A program made the position numbers and the translations under genes. From Zerene cesonia (taxonomy: Eukaryota > Arthropoda > Insecta > Lepidoptera > Pieridae): 64,000 bases of DNA. The stretch spans positions 2,852,001 through 2,916,000 of the forward strand of contig NC_052122.1 in the NCBI RefSeq assembly GCF_012273895.1, in the 5' to 3' direction. This document shows positions 37,671 to 52,500 of this stretch, piece after piece. Each line of letters opens with the position of its first letter. Position 1 is the stretch's first letter. The notes beneath the pieces are model-generated. The model searched no databases and was not told the DNA's origin. It worked only from the letters and a program-made list of their open reading frames with translations.

Positions 37671-40525
37671 TAGTACCAGAGGTTCATACCTGGGTTCATA
37701 CCCAAGAGATAGAAATCGCCCGAATTCAAACATAACTAACATAATAATAATAATCAATTATAGCGTCCCTTAAACAAAACGAAAATTTTAATATACGTAT
37801 AGGAAAACTTTTCTATAATTTGAAATGTGTTTTCACCGATTGATTAGTGAAAAGAAGAAAATATATCTTGAGTGTATTACTTCCTATTGTATAATGCATA
37901 TTATGCATTAGATTAATGCATCATACTAGGATATTATAAGGAACAATCTAGTATTTATTAATGAGAATGAATGTTCCAGTGTATATTGTTGATAAACAAT
38001 ACGCGAATAACGTTTGAGCGAATATATTTACATTATGGTGTGGGTGTTGTGTCATGTTACATCCCATTTTAACGAGCTTTGATTAGCTTTAGTTGTATAC
38101 AACCGACTTCTTTGTACTCGATTTTGACCAACTCTAAACGGACATATTTAATTCAATCAATAAATTCCTTACATATACTCTTCATAAGAGCAAGTGAGAA
38201 ATTTTAATTTTAATTTTAAGAGAAGTATTTCGCTTCTTACATATAGAAATAAAGCGTGTGTATAAAATTACATTATCATATAAAACAATGCATACTATTC
38301 GCGTATGAAATGATCAAAATATTTCAACGCAGAATGAGAAAACCGTTAGGACGAGTTTCCCCTGGTTAGAACTAATTGTAACCATATGCCTTTATCACGA
38401 CTAGGTCTAACTGAGGAGAGCGCCTTTTGACCACACCCGCTATAACTGCAACATATACAGATCATGAAATACACGCCTGAAATTATAGGTACAAGAATAA
38501 ATTAACCCGAATAGTGTATTTGTTAGTCCGAACGACAATTTCCGGAAAACTGATCACTATCTAATTAAAATTTAATACAATCTTTACACACACGTGCGTA
38601 TTTAATTGACAATATTACGTTACTATATAAAAATGTACAATAATACATATTTAGTATACAATGTTATATAAATATTAAAACTGGTCACATCAATTTCCAG
38701 CAATGATACATCTTGCAATGAGTGGAAAAAGCACAAAACTCGATGTATATAAAAGAATAATACATAGGAATGAACCCACAAAGAATTTCAACTATAACGC
38801 TATAATATCAATTCCACTCTATATTATTTAGCTCCTACTTTAAGAAGCTTGTCTTCAAGTAATGATAATATCCGTTTGAATTGATCTTAAAGTAAATCTA
38901 ATTCAAAAAATGTATATTCTTTTAGTTAGTGTCGTTGTTCGTTGGCTGGCTTATCTCCTATTAGTGTTATTAATGTACCTTGTATGACGCGAGGGACTGT
39001 TTAATTTTAAATCTGGACCACAGTCGAAATTAAAACCGGTCGGTTAATACTATTTAATTACAATAAGGAATTTCAATAGGAGTCATAAATAAATTGCTAA
39101 CACGTTGGATGTAACCATGTAAAACAATATTAAACAAATAACTAGCTTAACAAAATGTTTTTTAAAACCCTGATTGTAATAGCTTATTAAAATCCTACAT
39201 TTGATACTTTAGAAGTCTTGGGAAAATCATCTACATGGCTTAAGATTACGTCATTTCATTATATAGGCACACACACTGGTATATTAAGGAAGTAAAGACA
39301 CGTCTTAATTTAATATATATACGAGTGTATATAATGGTAATATACATATATCACTACTTACGCCACAATATATTTATGTCTTGTGCACTAATTTGTGAAT
39401 ATTCAGACATTTTCAAACCCAACTCAATATTAGAACGAAATAAAATCGGGCGAATAGTAAGTTACATATAATAAGAATGCATTTTAAATATTTGCAAAAT
39501 AATAAAACTTGCTATGCGATAGAATTCGTAAGAATAAAAATACTTATCACGCTGTAAAGCAATGGGCGGTCAAATCATGAAAGGCATTTTCTTATTGTAC
39601 ATATATGTTTGGCTTTACTCATAATCATTACATATTTTATATTAATTATCTATTGATCGTCTCGTTTGATACACACACTAAACCGAATTATTTCTCACAT
39701 ATTGCGACAAAATATATATGAGTGTTTCAAATAAGTGTCAAAAATAACTGAAACTTTGTAATCTTATAATCAATGTGGATACAAAGAAATCTTATTAATT
39801 CTTGAAAAATATGTATTTGCTATCTAAGGTCCACTTGAGAAAAAAGCTATTTGTTTTTCTCTTGTATAAATTCGTCACCTATAGTAATTTCGTTACACTA
39901 AAGTTTCCCACAAACATTTTACATTATCTTGTAGTACTTAAACATCAATATATAAGGCGATTGCATAATGGACACATTTATTTACATAAAAGATTCACAG
40001 TATTTTATTTTTATAGAAATATCAATATTAAACCATTTGTTTGTGTATTAGACCGTTCAATATTGTCTCGAGTACGTACGACGTATCCTATACTATCACT
40101 AATAAAATTTCATATATTATCAACAGATAAGTGGGCCCTATTTTACATTCATATCAGTGACAATACCATCGTTCATTTCCACAATAAATATTCAAATAGC
40201 TTAACAAAATGCCTTTAATTTATTCACTTATCCCGTATCAGTCAGTCAACGTGTTTATTTCGCTCTAACAATATACAAAGAGAAATGTTAAATAATTTTT
40301 CTAAAAGTTTATCCTTCCTTATCTATATTGCCAATCGAAATAATGTATCATACACTCTCAATAGTCCCCATAAACTCACTATCACTCCCTAAAACCTCAT
40401 TTGGTTTTTTTACACTCCGTACACCGTCTGTGGAAGTTCAGACGCTAGTCCGTTTTAGGCAAATATCACCAATACTTGTTGCATTTCATACGGTATAAAA
40501 TGGAGAATCTCCATTTAAGCCGTTT

Positions 40526-43500
40526 TCAGGTGGCCAGCGAGATGAGCTTGCGTCTCTTCATCTTGCGGCCGTAGCGTTTCCAGAAGATGATGATGCAGTA
40601 TATGATGGCTGCTATGGCGAGGACGGTGAGGGCTTTGGAGCTGAAGGTGGAACCTTCGTGGTCGGGGCTGTGGGTCTTCGGAGCAACACCGGCGCCTCTC
40701 CAGGCACGCGGAGCCGGCTCTGTACCTTCAGTTTCTGGTGCACCTGGTGGAATGGATACGTTAACTAGATAATTAGATATGGTAAATGTCTTGTAATGGT
40801 AAATAGCTTTTGTCTTAGAAATACTTTGACACGTTATATCTTCTTGGGTACGTGAAGGAAAACTAAGATCCGTTTTGAAATTAGTGTCACTTAATGAGGT
40901 TAAAATTGAAACATACTGTATATTACGGTAATTTTGTGTTTATGGTACCAAATAATGAATTTTCTTTAGGTTTGGTAGTTCTTGATCGTAATGAATACAT
41001 TTTTATAAAAGTAAAATCTGCTTTTATCGGTGACAAAAAACACATTTTAGATGAGTTCGTTTTTTATTAAGTTACACAAATACATAAATAGAGAATTTGT
41101 TTGTATGTATTATGTTACGTCCAATGTTTTCTTATTAATACATATTATGTACTTTTTATACGTGTTTAAGCAACAAATAAATTAACTCAAATTTCAATCA
41201 AATGTAATGAGTTAACAATTCAAAATCTAAAGCTAATAGAGTAATTTTGAATGTTTTTAGAGTGCTTCGGGAGTAGATGAGTGCATGCCTTAATGTATAG
41301 TTAACTCCGAGATAGTAACTCGATATATGTGATATTTTACATATTCTATATACCAATGGTTGGTAGTGAGGTGGCTCGGCGCGAAGCTTCCTATGTAATG
41401 GCATGCAGAGTGATTCGGGAGTAGACGGGTGTTGCAGGTTAACCTGTTATCTTACCCCAGTACATACTAGTGGTGTAGGCTAGCGGTGGCAGTAGTGCTT
41501 CGGTGCAAGGTTTCCAGGTACACACAAGTACATACCAATGGTTCTCGGGTCGGTCGACTGGTGTCTCGGCGCGAAGGTAGGAGGAAGGTAGTAGAAGGAA
41601 GGAGCATCGGAGTGCAGGACTACCACGTGACCCCACGGCTTGTCCCAGTACATACAAATGCTTCTCAGTGGGTTGGTAGCTCAGCGCAAAGCACAGCTTG
41701 CCCCAATACATACCAATGGTCCTGGGGTCGGCGGGCTGGTGGCCCGGCGCGAAGGTTTCCAAGCAGCAGCCGAGCGCGGGTCTAGCGCGTGATCTGACAG
41801 CTTGCCGCCGTACATACCAATGGTCCTCGGGTCGGTGGGCTGGTGCTTCGGCGCGAGGGTCCGCGCGGCGGGCGGCGCGTGCACCGGCGCGGCGGGCAGC
41901 GCGGCGGGCGCCGCGCACGCGGGCAGCGGCCGCGCCGCGCCGTCCGCGGACAGCACGCGCGAGTACGCGTGCAGCCGCCCGCCCTCCGAGCGACGCGGCA
42001 GCTCTGCGCGATTGTTGCGTGTTATGTTTACTTGTGCGTTTTATAGTTATGTACAATAGGAGAGCGGAGATATAATCTAAGATGGAGCGTATAAGGTATC
42101 GGTTCACTGTACGCTTGAAGACCACTAGATTGTACTCGTTGGGAAATATTAAAATCTAGTAAAGTGTTTGATATAGTTTGCAGTGACAAGTTTCCATGGA
42201 AGGGTAAACAATTAATCGCTACAGTCGGGCGTCGCGAGACACTTGCTTTTTAATTTAACATAACAAGTCTGGAAATTTTTTTACTTGTGTTTTATATTAT
42301 GATAACAATTGCTGCTTACATAATAGGAAAGAAGCTACATCATTTAAAAAACGCAATAAACCATCGACAAATCTTACTTATATACAAATTTTAGCCGCAC
42401 CCATCATTAAAACACTATTTTTCCACATCAAAACATCTTCAACTGATACCAGTTTAAGAAAAACAGTCACACCATTCAGTCTTATACAACGTTGTTGTTA
42501 CTTCTTTGCATGAAACAAAACAGATATATCGTATAGATAAAGCATTACAGATGACTCGTAATATAATTCTCACCCGAAGGTATAATATGAACGTCTCGAT
42601 GCTGCCTAGACGCCGCGGCGTCCTGCAGCGAGGAGGGTACATGTCCTCCGAGGGCGTATTGCAACGCGGCCAATAGCAGCCAGTGGCACGGCCGAGCCGA
42701 CCCACTCTCAAGGCAAGACGAGTCGCCGTATACCACTAGTCGACCGGCCTGTGAATAAATAATTGACTGAATAAAAATACAGGGTCACAAATGTCCATAT
42801 CTCGCTATAGCTATACATCGGGCTCGGACTGCCCAGGGCTGTAAGTCTTTAGTGCAGGCATGGACGGGCTGGTGTCCCACAACACATTAAAACTCTCAAA
42901 AGGGCCTCTTCGCGTTAGACCTGTGTCCTCACGTAAGCCTTCCAAAAGACTGGGTATTATCCTTCTAGTGGTACCCGAGTATTATGGAAAAGATAAATAT
43001 AATACAGGGTCATATCTCTGCACCCTCATGTCAAGCGCATTATATTAGGTAGCCAGCTTCATACCTACTCCGACTAGACTACAATAAAAACGATTAAGTG
43101 TTAAAAGGCAATAATTACTCGCTATAAATAAATTTTAATTGCGTAGATACATTGGAAAATACATTAATGTTCTATGACTCACCTTTGGAATTTTATCCAT
43201 AGTATCGTTAGCGTAATCTTTAGTTTCACCGTCTGTTTGCAACAGGCCCAAGATGGGCACATCCACTGTCGGCACGTTGGCCCCGCTGTGCCCGCTTGCT
43301 TTGCCTCCGGACATTATCTGGAGTAGATTTCTTACTTAAAAAACTAAACTTGGACATGTTACTTATAGAACAGTTTGACAAAACCGACATACAATTCAAA
43401 TAAAGCGCAACTAGTAGAACAAAAACATTAGTTATAAAAATGAAAATAATAGAAGTAGAATACTATCTATCATAATATACTTTACTTAATATCATAATTT

Positions 43501-46500
43501 ACTTTTAAGGGAAATTAAAAAACCCTTCCGCCCAGCTTAAACTAACCTAACCTAACAAACTCCCCAAGCCCCTCCGCAAAACTCAACACCCCCAAGCAAA
43601 TTCGAACACAATATTTCGAAGACCATCACCGCTCCCCCATGCTCACCTGCTGCCCCTGGTCCACGAGCCTGGCGTTCACCAGCACGCCGTGTTCTGGGAA
43701 GCTGTGTATGTGCGTACCACTCGCGTAGTACATCGCGTGTCCGCCCAGCTTGAACGTGCCTTCAAACACGCGGTCACCTAATGCCACCTGGATGAGATAA
43801 TAATTTATTATTTCTTTTTTAAAGGAATATTAGCAATATTAGCACTATTAGTTATATTACTTGCGGTTCAACTAAAAAACTTTATAATATGGAAAACACA
43901 GTGTCCGATAAGAGCACTTATAGTATAGTTACAGTTGGTGAAAGAGATGAAACATTCAAATCAAAACATTGAAAGCAATGATGTATGATGCATATTATAC
44001 TTTGAAATCTTATAAATAATAAATTAGTAACTAAAGTTATAGTTATAGGAATAATAACCTGAAAAATGCTCAGCAAGTCGTTTAAAGCTGGTACATTCGA
44101 TCCACCAGTTTCAGGAATCCACCTAGTAAAAATAGTATGATTAATTTTAATTTAAATTATTTTATGAGCAATATAGGAAAAGACAAAATATTTTTTGCGT
44201 ACCATTGCCGCGTGTTTTCGTCATAAAACTTCACGTGTCTTAGTAAAGACGCATTGTACCAATCAGCGAAGACGATAAGAGACAGTCCCGTATCGACAGC
44301 TTTCTTGAGTGCGGCCATTTCTTCAGGAAAATACTCGTCTTCTGGATCCACTAGCATGAGAGCGCCGTATAACGACGTGTTGATGCAGGTTAGCGGAGAA
44401 CCTAGGCATATATAACATTCAATCAAGCATTTCCCGTAAAATAGATGAGGTGAAGTGAGTCAAAAACATTGTCAAATTTTAGATAGCCATAACTATTGTT
44501 ACAATACCTGTATCATTTTCTTATTTATTTCTCATAATGATCAAAGTGTCGTACTGACCTGGTTTCCATCGATGGTATCTAGTTAAGACGATTCCATTCA
44601 CTTAGCTTCCGGCATAGATCGACCTTGGGAGCGACACTGTCACAACACCACACCCACCCATCACCGCCGGAGCTAGCTTACGCCCCCTCCCCTCTCTCAT
44701 CTCCCATGCAAGCGTATGCAAGTTCCGAAAACGTTACATACCCCCCCCCCCCCCTTGCAAGTGCACGCTTTCGAAGTACGAAAAAGCATAAGAATCTCAC
44801 CCATGACCTCCACGTAGTAGCCGTGCTCGCGCAGCCGGCGGTACATGTCGCGGAAGTTGGTGTGTATGTGGTCCGCGTGCCAGTCGAGCGGGTCGTGCTT
44901 GGCGCGCAGGTCGTCGCGCGGGAAGTAACCGCCCGGGTAGCGCAGGCTGTGGAACTGGTCCCACAGCAGCCGCCGGGATCGCACCGGCACCGGTATGATG
45001 CGCGCGCTACGGTTGTTATTTATCGTAAATTTTTTTTAACTAACTTGATATATTTCCCTTATTACATCTCAGATAGATCGATTCGACAAGAAATAGGTGC
45101 CCAACGCGAGTTGCAAGTAGGTTTTTACCAAAATATATCATGTAATCTGAAACCACGAGGTTGCAACAAGCGCAGACTCGACAATCGCTGTGTGACGTCA
45201 CAATTTTTTATAGATAGAAAAAAATTAATATTCCTATATAATAATAACTAATATAATATGTAACTGTTGTAGGCAAATTGTATCATGATGACCTACCGTA
45301 TAGGCAGCATGAGTGTTGTGTTTCTTGTCTTCTGACGGAACGACTCGTCGAAGCTCTCCACAGTTATATTGACATGTCCCTGTAAAAAACAGAAAATGTT
45401 TCATCATCATCATCATTATCATTAGCCCATATATGTTCCCACTGCACAGGCCTCCTATAAGGGTTCAGTTTTCCTTCACCTTTTTAAACAGCGTTTGAAA
45501 AATCATTTTATTTCCTGCACGCTCGCCCGGTCTCGAACCCCAAACTTATCGATTTTGAACTCCTAGGTTCTCACCACTCAACCACCACTGCATATATAGA
45601 AAATGTTTATTTGTATGTAACTTTGATCAAATTTATAAAATGCTATATAATTTTCGAGGAACGCGATGGTAGCGCACTTTGTACGCCCTCTGCCAGGGTT
45701 AAGTAAATCATATAATTTCTAACTTCTCCTGTCACTAATGCCAACCTTATATGATGATTTACAATGAGGATATATGCAGAGTTCGTATCAAATTCAACTG
45801 TCCATAATATACTCACTTAATATTCAGATTATAAATGCACAATCGTCCTATTTATTACAAGTTACCCAAAAGGACGGTAGCAAACGTAAGCTATATATGT
45901 ATATACTAGCTGCGCCCCGCGGTTTCACCCGTGTAAGTGTATCCCATAGGAATATCGGGATAAAATGTTGCCTATGTGTTATTCCAGTTGTCCAGCTATC
46001 TAAGTAAATTTCATTGCAATCGGTTTAGTAGCTTTGCGTGAAAGAATAACAAACATACATATACACATACATCCATCCTCACAAAGTTTGGCATTTATAA
46101 TATTAGTAGGATAGGATTTGCACCCTGGGTCAGCCCGGGCAAAGTGAGACAAGTGGTTGGTGCATTATGCATAGACTGAACCGGTGGTACCTGTTTAATT
46201 GTGTATTATACGACCTACATCCCAGATTATAAAAGGAAAGATTCTTAAAAAATCCCCATGGAGATCCCATGTAAATTTGAATTAGTTTTTTTGTTAAAAA
46301 TAATTATCCTTTAAATATTATAGCCCAAATTACTTATTAGCATGTATGTTGCTTTTGTTTTTCGACTTGATCAATTAATGTAATGTAAATTTGTCCCTAC
46401 AACTATAAATGATATTTAAAGTATCTCCAAGAGATATTGAAATATAAGAGATATTTCAATACTTGCTATATACGAGTATATACACATAAATGATATTGTT

Positions 46501-49500
46501 ACATTATTTTTATTACATTACAACTTATAACCTATCTCAATTACAACCTATCTATTACCTCAACAACACCATCAAAATCAGCGCCGCTCTCCAACACGTT
46601 GAACCTCAGAGCGAGCCAGCCGGAGTATGGCCAGATGATATCAATGTAGTCCACAGACACTGACAGCATTGGTCCGTTGGGCAGATGAGGATGCCAACTC
46701 ACTTGTTTCTGGAAATATTTAGATATTCTTATGTACAATGGGACATTGTTAAGAAACCTTTTAGTGAATGCAATCAATAGTTCGATACGATTAAACTTTT
46801 TTATAAAGGGATAATAAAAATGTTAAAATAAAAATGTGTTAGACTTTGGAAATAAATTACACAAAATTTCGCAAACAACTAAAGAATGTGAAAAGTAATT
46901 TCATTTTAAAGTAAGCAAAATTTTCTTGTAACTATATTGACATTACTTCTTAAAAATGGTGTCAGGACTCAGTATATTATTGTAATCGTAATAGTTACGC
47001 TATTTATTAATCAAGAACGCATTAACCGATTTGGCTGAAAATTTGTGCAGAGGTAGCTTAGAACCAGGAGACGGGCATAGGATAGTTTTTATCCCAGAAA
47101 TCCCACGGGAACGGCAACATGCGAGAAAATCCCCAGGCCTACCTTTCCAGCGACTACGCGGGCAAAGCCGCGGGCGGAAAGCTAGGAATATATAAATGTA
47201 TGAAACATACCACATCCCCAGCTACTCCGAGTCCGTTTATTATAGTGACATTGGCGATAGTTGGTTGTGCGCTGTAGTACAGCGGTTGCGTACAGTACGG
47301 CCACATGTACTGGCATTCCGTCAGGTCTATGTACGGCGGGCTGAGACTCGCTTGCGGCACGTATTCTCGCAGGAACTGGAAATGAAATAGAAAAGTCCAC
47401 TTTAACATACAAAAAGTATTTATGATTGGGAAAATAATTTACCTAAATGTCGCATGTGAGAAATATATGTTAAGAAAGAGACATCAAAGGGTAATTTTTT
47501 AATGCTTTTATGATATTAAAAAAAATATGGAAAATACATTTTTTTAAATATCATAAAAGAAAATCTCAGAAAGGAGCGAAAATAATTTATTGAAAATATT
47601 ATACTATCTATCTTCTTCAAGTGGGCTTTCGGAACATTTATTTATTTTTATTTTGTTACACCCCTTATCAGTGGCGTAGCTAGAGGGACAAGGGCCCTGG
47701 TGCATAGGGAAACAATCGGGCCCTCCTCCCCTCTTTCCGCCTTCCTCCCCTCTTTCAAAGCTGAGGTTAGAGGGCCCCCTGAGCTCCGGGGCCCTGGTGC
47801 ACTGCACCACCTGGCCCTATGATAGCTACGCCACTGCTCCTTATCACAATGATACAGCATGACATTCAAAATTAATTTGATTGTAATAAAAATGATCAAG
47901 AATTGTGTATATTAGACCAAGCAAGACACCCAATTTCCAGGACTAAAACACATACAAGCCAATTTCTACAAACACGTTACCTGATAAGCGCTGATAAGGT
48001 CCAATTTCCCGTGTCCCTGTTCGAACATGTTAGGTCCTTGCAGTCGCCTGGCGGTGATACAAAGCGCCTGTTTCACAGAGGCCGGTGTCAAGTTCTGCCG
48101 CGGGACACCACTAGCGAGCAACGCTATCGCACCGGCCACTACTGGAGAGGCTACTGATGTGCCTAATAGCAGGATTTTTTTTTATTTATATTTTAAGGGT
48201 CATAAAAGGTCACGTGTGTACTTGAGTATACATAATAGTAATACAGCATATTATATATTTTTACTTTAATTTTTATCAGTTATGAACACCACGTACAAAT
48301 AGTCGAGTAAAATAGAGCTCCTGATGTTATTTCGGAGAAAAGCAAATCTTGTTTGAGGTGAAACCATGTGCAAACAAATTCAAATTGAGATTTATATAAT
48401 GTTGATAAATCTGTGAAAATTCCAAAACTTAATTACTGTGTCCTTATTGTATTCATTGCATTAAAGTATCAACTTGATTGATTTTAAAGTTCAAAGATTA
48501 TCTTCAGAAAAAAATCTATACTAATATTATAAAGTTGAAGAGTTTTTTTTTTTGTTTGAACGCACAAATCTCAGGAACTACTGACCCGATTTGAAAAGTT
48601 CTTTCAGTGTTAGATAAGCCATTTATTGAGGAAGGCTATAGGCTATATTCGGCGAAGCCGGGGCGGACCGCTAGTATATGAATATACTAATTCAGTCTTA
48701 CCTTTGTGTATTAGGAATAAGAATTAGAAGCGATTTGACCACAATACCACCTGATGTAGATGTTGCTTTCTAACATGAATGGTATGTCTCGTATAGCTTA
48801 TTTATCAAACTTCAGAGACGTCTTTTAACATATCATACATCCCAAAATATCTATCACATTTGGCAAAAATACTATAACATCCTTTTTTATACTTAAACAA
48901 TTGCAATGAGTAGAGCTCATTAGTGGCTAAGATAGGCTAAGATATAATTTATTCTTCAAAAATATTTCAAAATAATTAAAAAATAACACACGCGGAATTA
49001 AAACGTTTTTAATACGAATGACATGATTAAAAAATTATAACACTAAATACAGTCTTATCACGCACAATGTGTTTTGTTTACCTTAATTAAAAATAACAAT
49101 GACTCATAACTAATCGTTCAATTCACACGTCGTATTGTAAAATCTTGTAAGCATTGTAATCTAGTAATGTAACAGACTGATAAGATAACATTTGACGATA
49201 TAACGAAGATATTGCTTTCAAAGAGATGTATGAAACGGGAAACTTTAGAACCATGCTTTTTAATGACTATATAAATGTTCTTTGATAGTATTTGGAAAAA
49301 CGGAATTACACAAGGCATGTGGGTACTCTAAGTGTGACAAAAATAGAAAATAATGTATCAAATATGTGTATATTGTAGCAGTTACTTAGCCTGTAGATTT
49401 ATACGTTGTCACATTTAATATCGAAACATGTAACCTAGAATTCATTAATCTGACATCTGACACATATAACTTAAAAGGGTTTATATTAGTATTGGTATTT

Positions 49501-52500
49501 ATAAGAGAAATTCCATTTTCCTTTGTTAGTTAAGTGTTGCTAAAGAGAGGATTAGGTTATACTATATGCTATACTTCGAACATTTCTTTTCATACCAGAT
49601 TGCCTGGTAGAGATTGCTGTATAGCAATAAGGCCGCCTCTTGTACAAACAATCACTTGTTTTGTTCTGTTTATGGTTATCTTGTTGTTTCTTTCTTAGTT
49701 TGTGCAATAAAGTATTGTAAATAAACACATATTGTATACTATGTGCTAATAGGTATTGTTGTTTATAAGTTATATATAGTTATATATAGTATGTATATAA
49801 ATATAATAACATATATATTGGGTTATAAAACATTTTCTTTGTCTCATTTTACAAACATTGCCTTATCGGTTTTATTTGAGTAACATTCAACTTGGTTTAG
49901 TGTCCACTAAACAGCGACTTGTATTTATCAACATTGAATCCAAATTGGATAAACATTTTGATAAACTAACGTACGTATCTAAATAAGAAATGCAAAATCT
50001 TAATACAAGTACAATAATTTTTTAGATTTACACACCTTCAATTATGTGTATTGGATAATTATTGGAACCGTGATATTTTGAAAAATTGTTGGTAACAAAA
50101 AAATACAAACATAACTAAAAACTTTTAAATTAAATATATATCTAAGCTAGACGATGCATATAACTATGATCTTTATAATTTGTTAAAAACAAATAATAAT
50201 TTAAAACAAGTTTCTGAACAATATTATAGGGAATCATACCACTGAGAGATCGGCATCCTCCGTTCACGCTGGAGCCTCTAACTCCACTGCCATACGTTAC
50301 TATGTCAGGTTTCATTCGCCCATAACCCTGAAAAAAATTATATCTCAATATCACTACATAGTATAAAACAAAGTCGCTTTCTCTGTCCCTATGTGTACTT
50401 AAATCTTTAAAACAACGCTGCGGAATTTGACGTGGCTTTTTTTAATAAATGCGTATAATAATATCTAATAAACTACTGCGAATTAACGCGTGCGAAGCCG
50501 CCGGCAAAAGCTAGTTTAAAATAGGTTTTTAAATAGCAGGCGTGTTACCTGATGTATATAGTAATCATTCCATTTGAAAAATAATATCCAAGTTAGGTAA
50601 AGTTAGGTTAGAATTATTATGTATCATTTGGTGGTTTTTGAGTTTCATCATTACAAACAAATTTATATATAAGGAAAAAAAATCTTTCCTTGTATGTTAT
50701 ATCAGTGTAGATAAGTATTACAATCAAATCGCTATATCAAAGTAATAGTTAATGCACGTCATGTGCGATACAAGTTCAACAATACCGTTTTTCTGTAAAA
50801 CTTTCAATCCTTACTAATAATTTTAATGCGACATTGTGTTTGTTTGTCCTTCTATCACGTCGCAACGGAGCGGTTTTATGGTGCGATTTGTGTAGCGGGA
50901 GAAAGGAAGCTAGAGAATGACATAGGCTAATTTTTATCCAGGGGTAAACCCACGGGAAGATCGTTACAATGATGCTTTTGCTTTCGATTGGAATCACTCC
51001 TACATGCATATATTCCGATCATTTAATCGAAGGAAAATAAATAAATAAACAGCACATGTAATTTTCAAATGAGGAAGAGGGAACTCTACAGGTATTTTTA
51101 CTTATCAGGGGTGTCCCAAGGATATGTAACCACACATCTAGTCTGTATTTTAAAAAATGTTTAAATTGTTTAATTATTTGGTAAATCCCGTAATCCTATA
51201 AGCACTTATCATAATATAGAAAATTTCAGATGCAGAGATATCATTAACAATGTCTAACAACTTATCATAAGTTTCTATTGTCAATGTTGATAATTATAAA
51301 TCGAATATTTACAATAATTTCAGCTCTTTATATTTTGAACTCAATATTTATTAAAATTCTCATTAATCAATTGTTAAGAAATATTTATTATTTACTTCTT
51401 TAACGCCCAAACATTTTTTTTTTTTTTTTTTATGTCATAGCCGGCAGCTGAGCTGGTGGTTCGCCTGATGGTAATCGATCACCACCGCCCATAAACATTC
51501 GCAAAGGTAGTACCTCCGTGAATGCGCTGCCCGCTTTTATGGGGTAAGGAAAAAGGAAAGGATTAACGACTGGAAAGAAGGAATGGACTGGGACGGGTGA
51601 GGAAAAGGAAACGGGCCTCCGGCTCCCCCACTCACCGTACGAAACACAGTGGCATGCCACTATTTCACGCCGGTTTTCTGTGGGGGTGTGGTACTTCCCC
51701 GGTGCGAGCTGGCCCAATTCGTGCCGAAGCGTGCTCGACTCCCACAATAATAAACATTAAAAAACAAATATCATAAGAGTAAATAAAAGAGTTTTGAGTT
51801 TATAAGAGAATTGACAGAATGTAAAATAAATGTTCAGATTACAATTTCTTTGAACTTTTTTAGTTTAACCCTTTAAAGTTCTGATAGTACACAATATAAG
51901 CGCATTGCACCTACTCCGGACACGTTCACCAACAATGGTACATTATAACCCTATTTTACCATAAAATTTCCCTAACAAATACACTCACATGAGGCAGTTC
52001 CCAGGTCGTCATGCCCCTCGACGAGAACTTCGCAATCCGATCATCGAACCCGATACCCCCCACTCCGATGACGTCCATTTGATCCGCTGGGTTGTTCAGG
52101 GTACCATATAAAGGCCCATCGTTACCAATCGCCGATACCATTATCACCTGTATCGATGCACAATTAATTCCTTATAAATACTTGGAAAGAACCAATAATA
52201 GACGCAGTTAAAAAAATTAAATAGAGAACAAAACATTATAGCAAAAGTCATCTTTCACCAGTCGGTTAAAAATGTGTTAAAGAGTTCCTTATCAAGGCAT
52301 ATAACCTAGCTCTTATGAAATGTATTATAATTTCGTGTTTGTTTTTAAAGCATGAAATAAACATTGGATATGCTTCATCAACACATACCATGCTGCGGAA
52401 CTAAAATTAATGGATACTTGTGTGTTATCTTTAGAAATTTATTATTTTAATAGATTGGAGAAACTTTTATTGAAGGATGTTTTTGTAGCGATTGCTCTAA

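Larger units (their letters stand above)
36501..40525. other. Spacer between acetyl-CoA synthetase and S1P genes
   Basis: Four kilobases of AT-rich DNA with two Helitron-like fragments (36846-36956 and 37569-37670). A minus-strand AATAAA at 40254-40259 is a possible S1P poly(A) signal, 267 bases past its stop. The 138-residue open frame at 39802-40218 shows no protein-like features. No gene was recognised. Confidence 0.5.

Noticed and set aside
39802..40218. 138-residue open frame on the plus strand
   Set aside because: AT-rich composition, no domain or signal, and it lies opposite the likely S1P 3' UTR. Chance is the simpler explanation.
41439..42125. 228-residue open frame on the minus strand, Ala/Arg-rich
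   Set aside because: It overlaps S1P exon 18 in another frame and runs on through the exon-tail copies. Its length comes from GC-rich sequence with few stops.
43540..43556. CCTAA units as a possible interstitial telomere
   Set aside because: Only two to three units are present, within chance for this base composition.
44625..45251. 208-residue open frame on the plus strand
   Set aside because: It is antisense to S1P exon 12 and its flanking introns. The S1P reading on the minus strand is conserved and in phase, so this is a shadow.
45401..45420. CATCAT run considered as an independent microsatellite
   Set aside because: It is the tail of the minus-strand SINE at 45402-45592.
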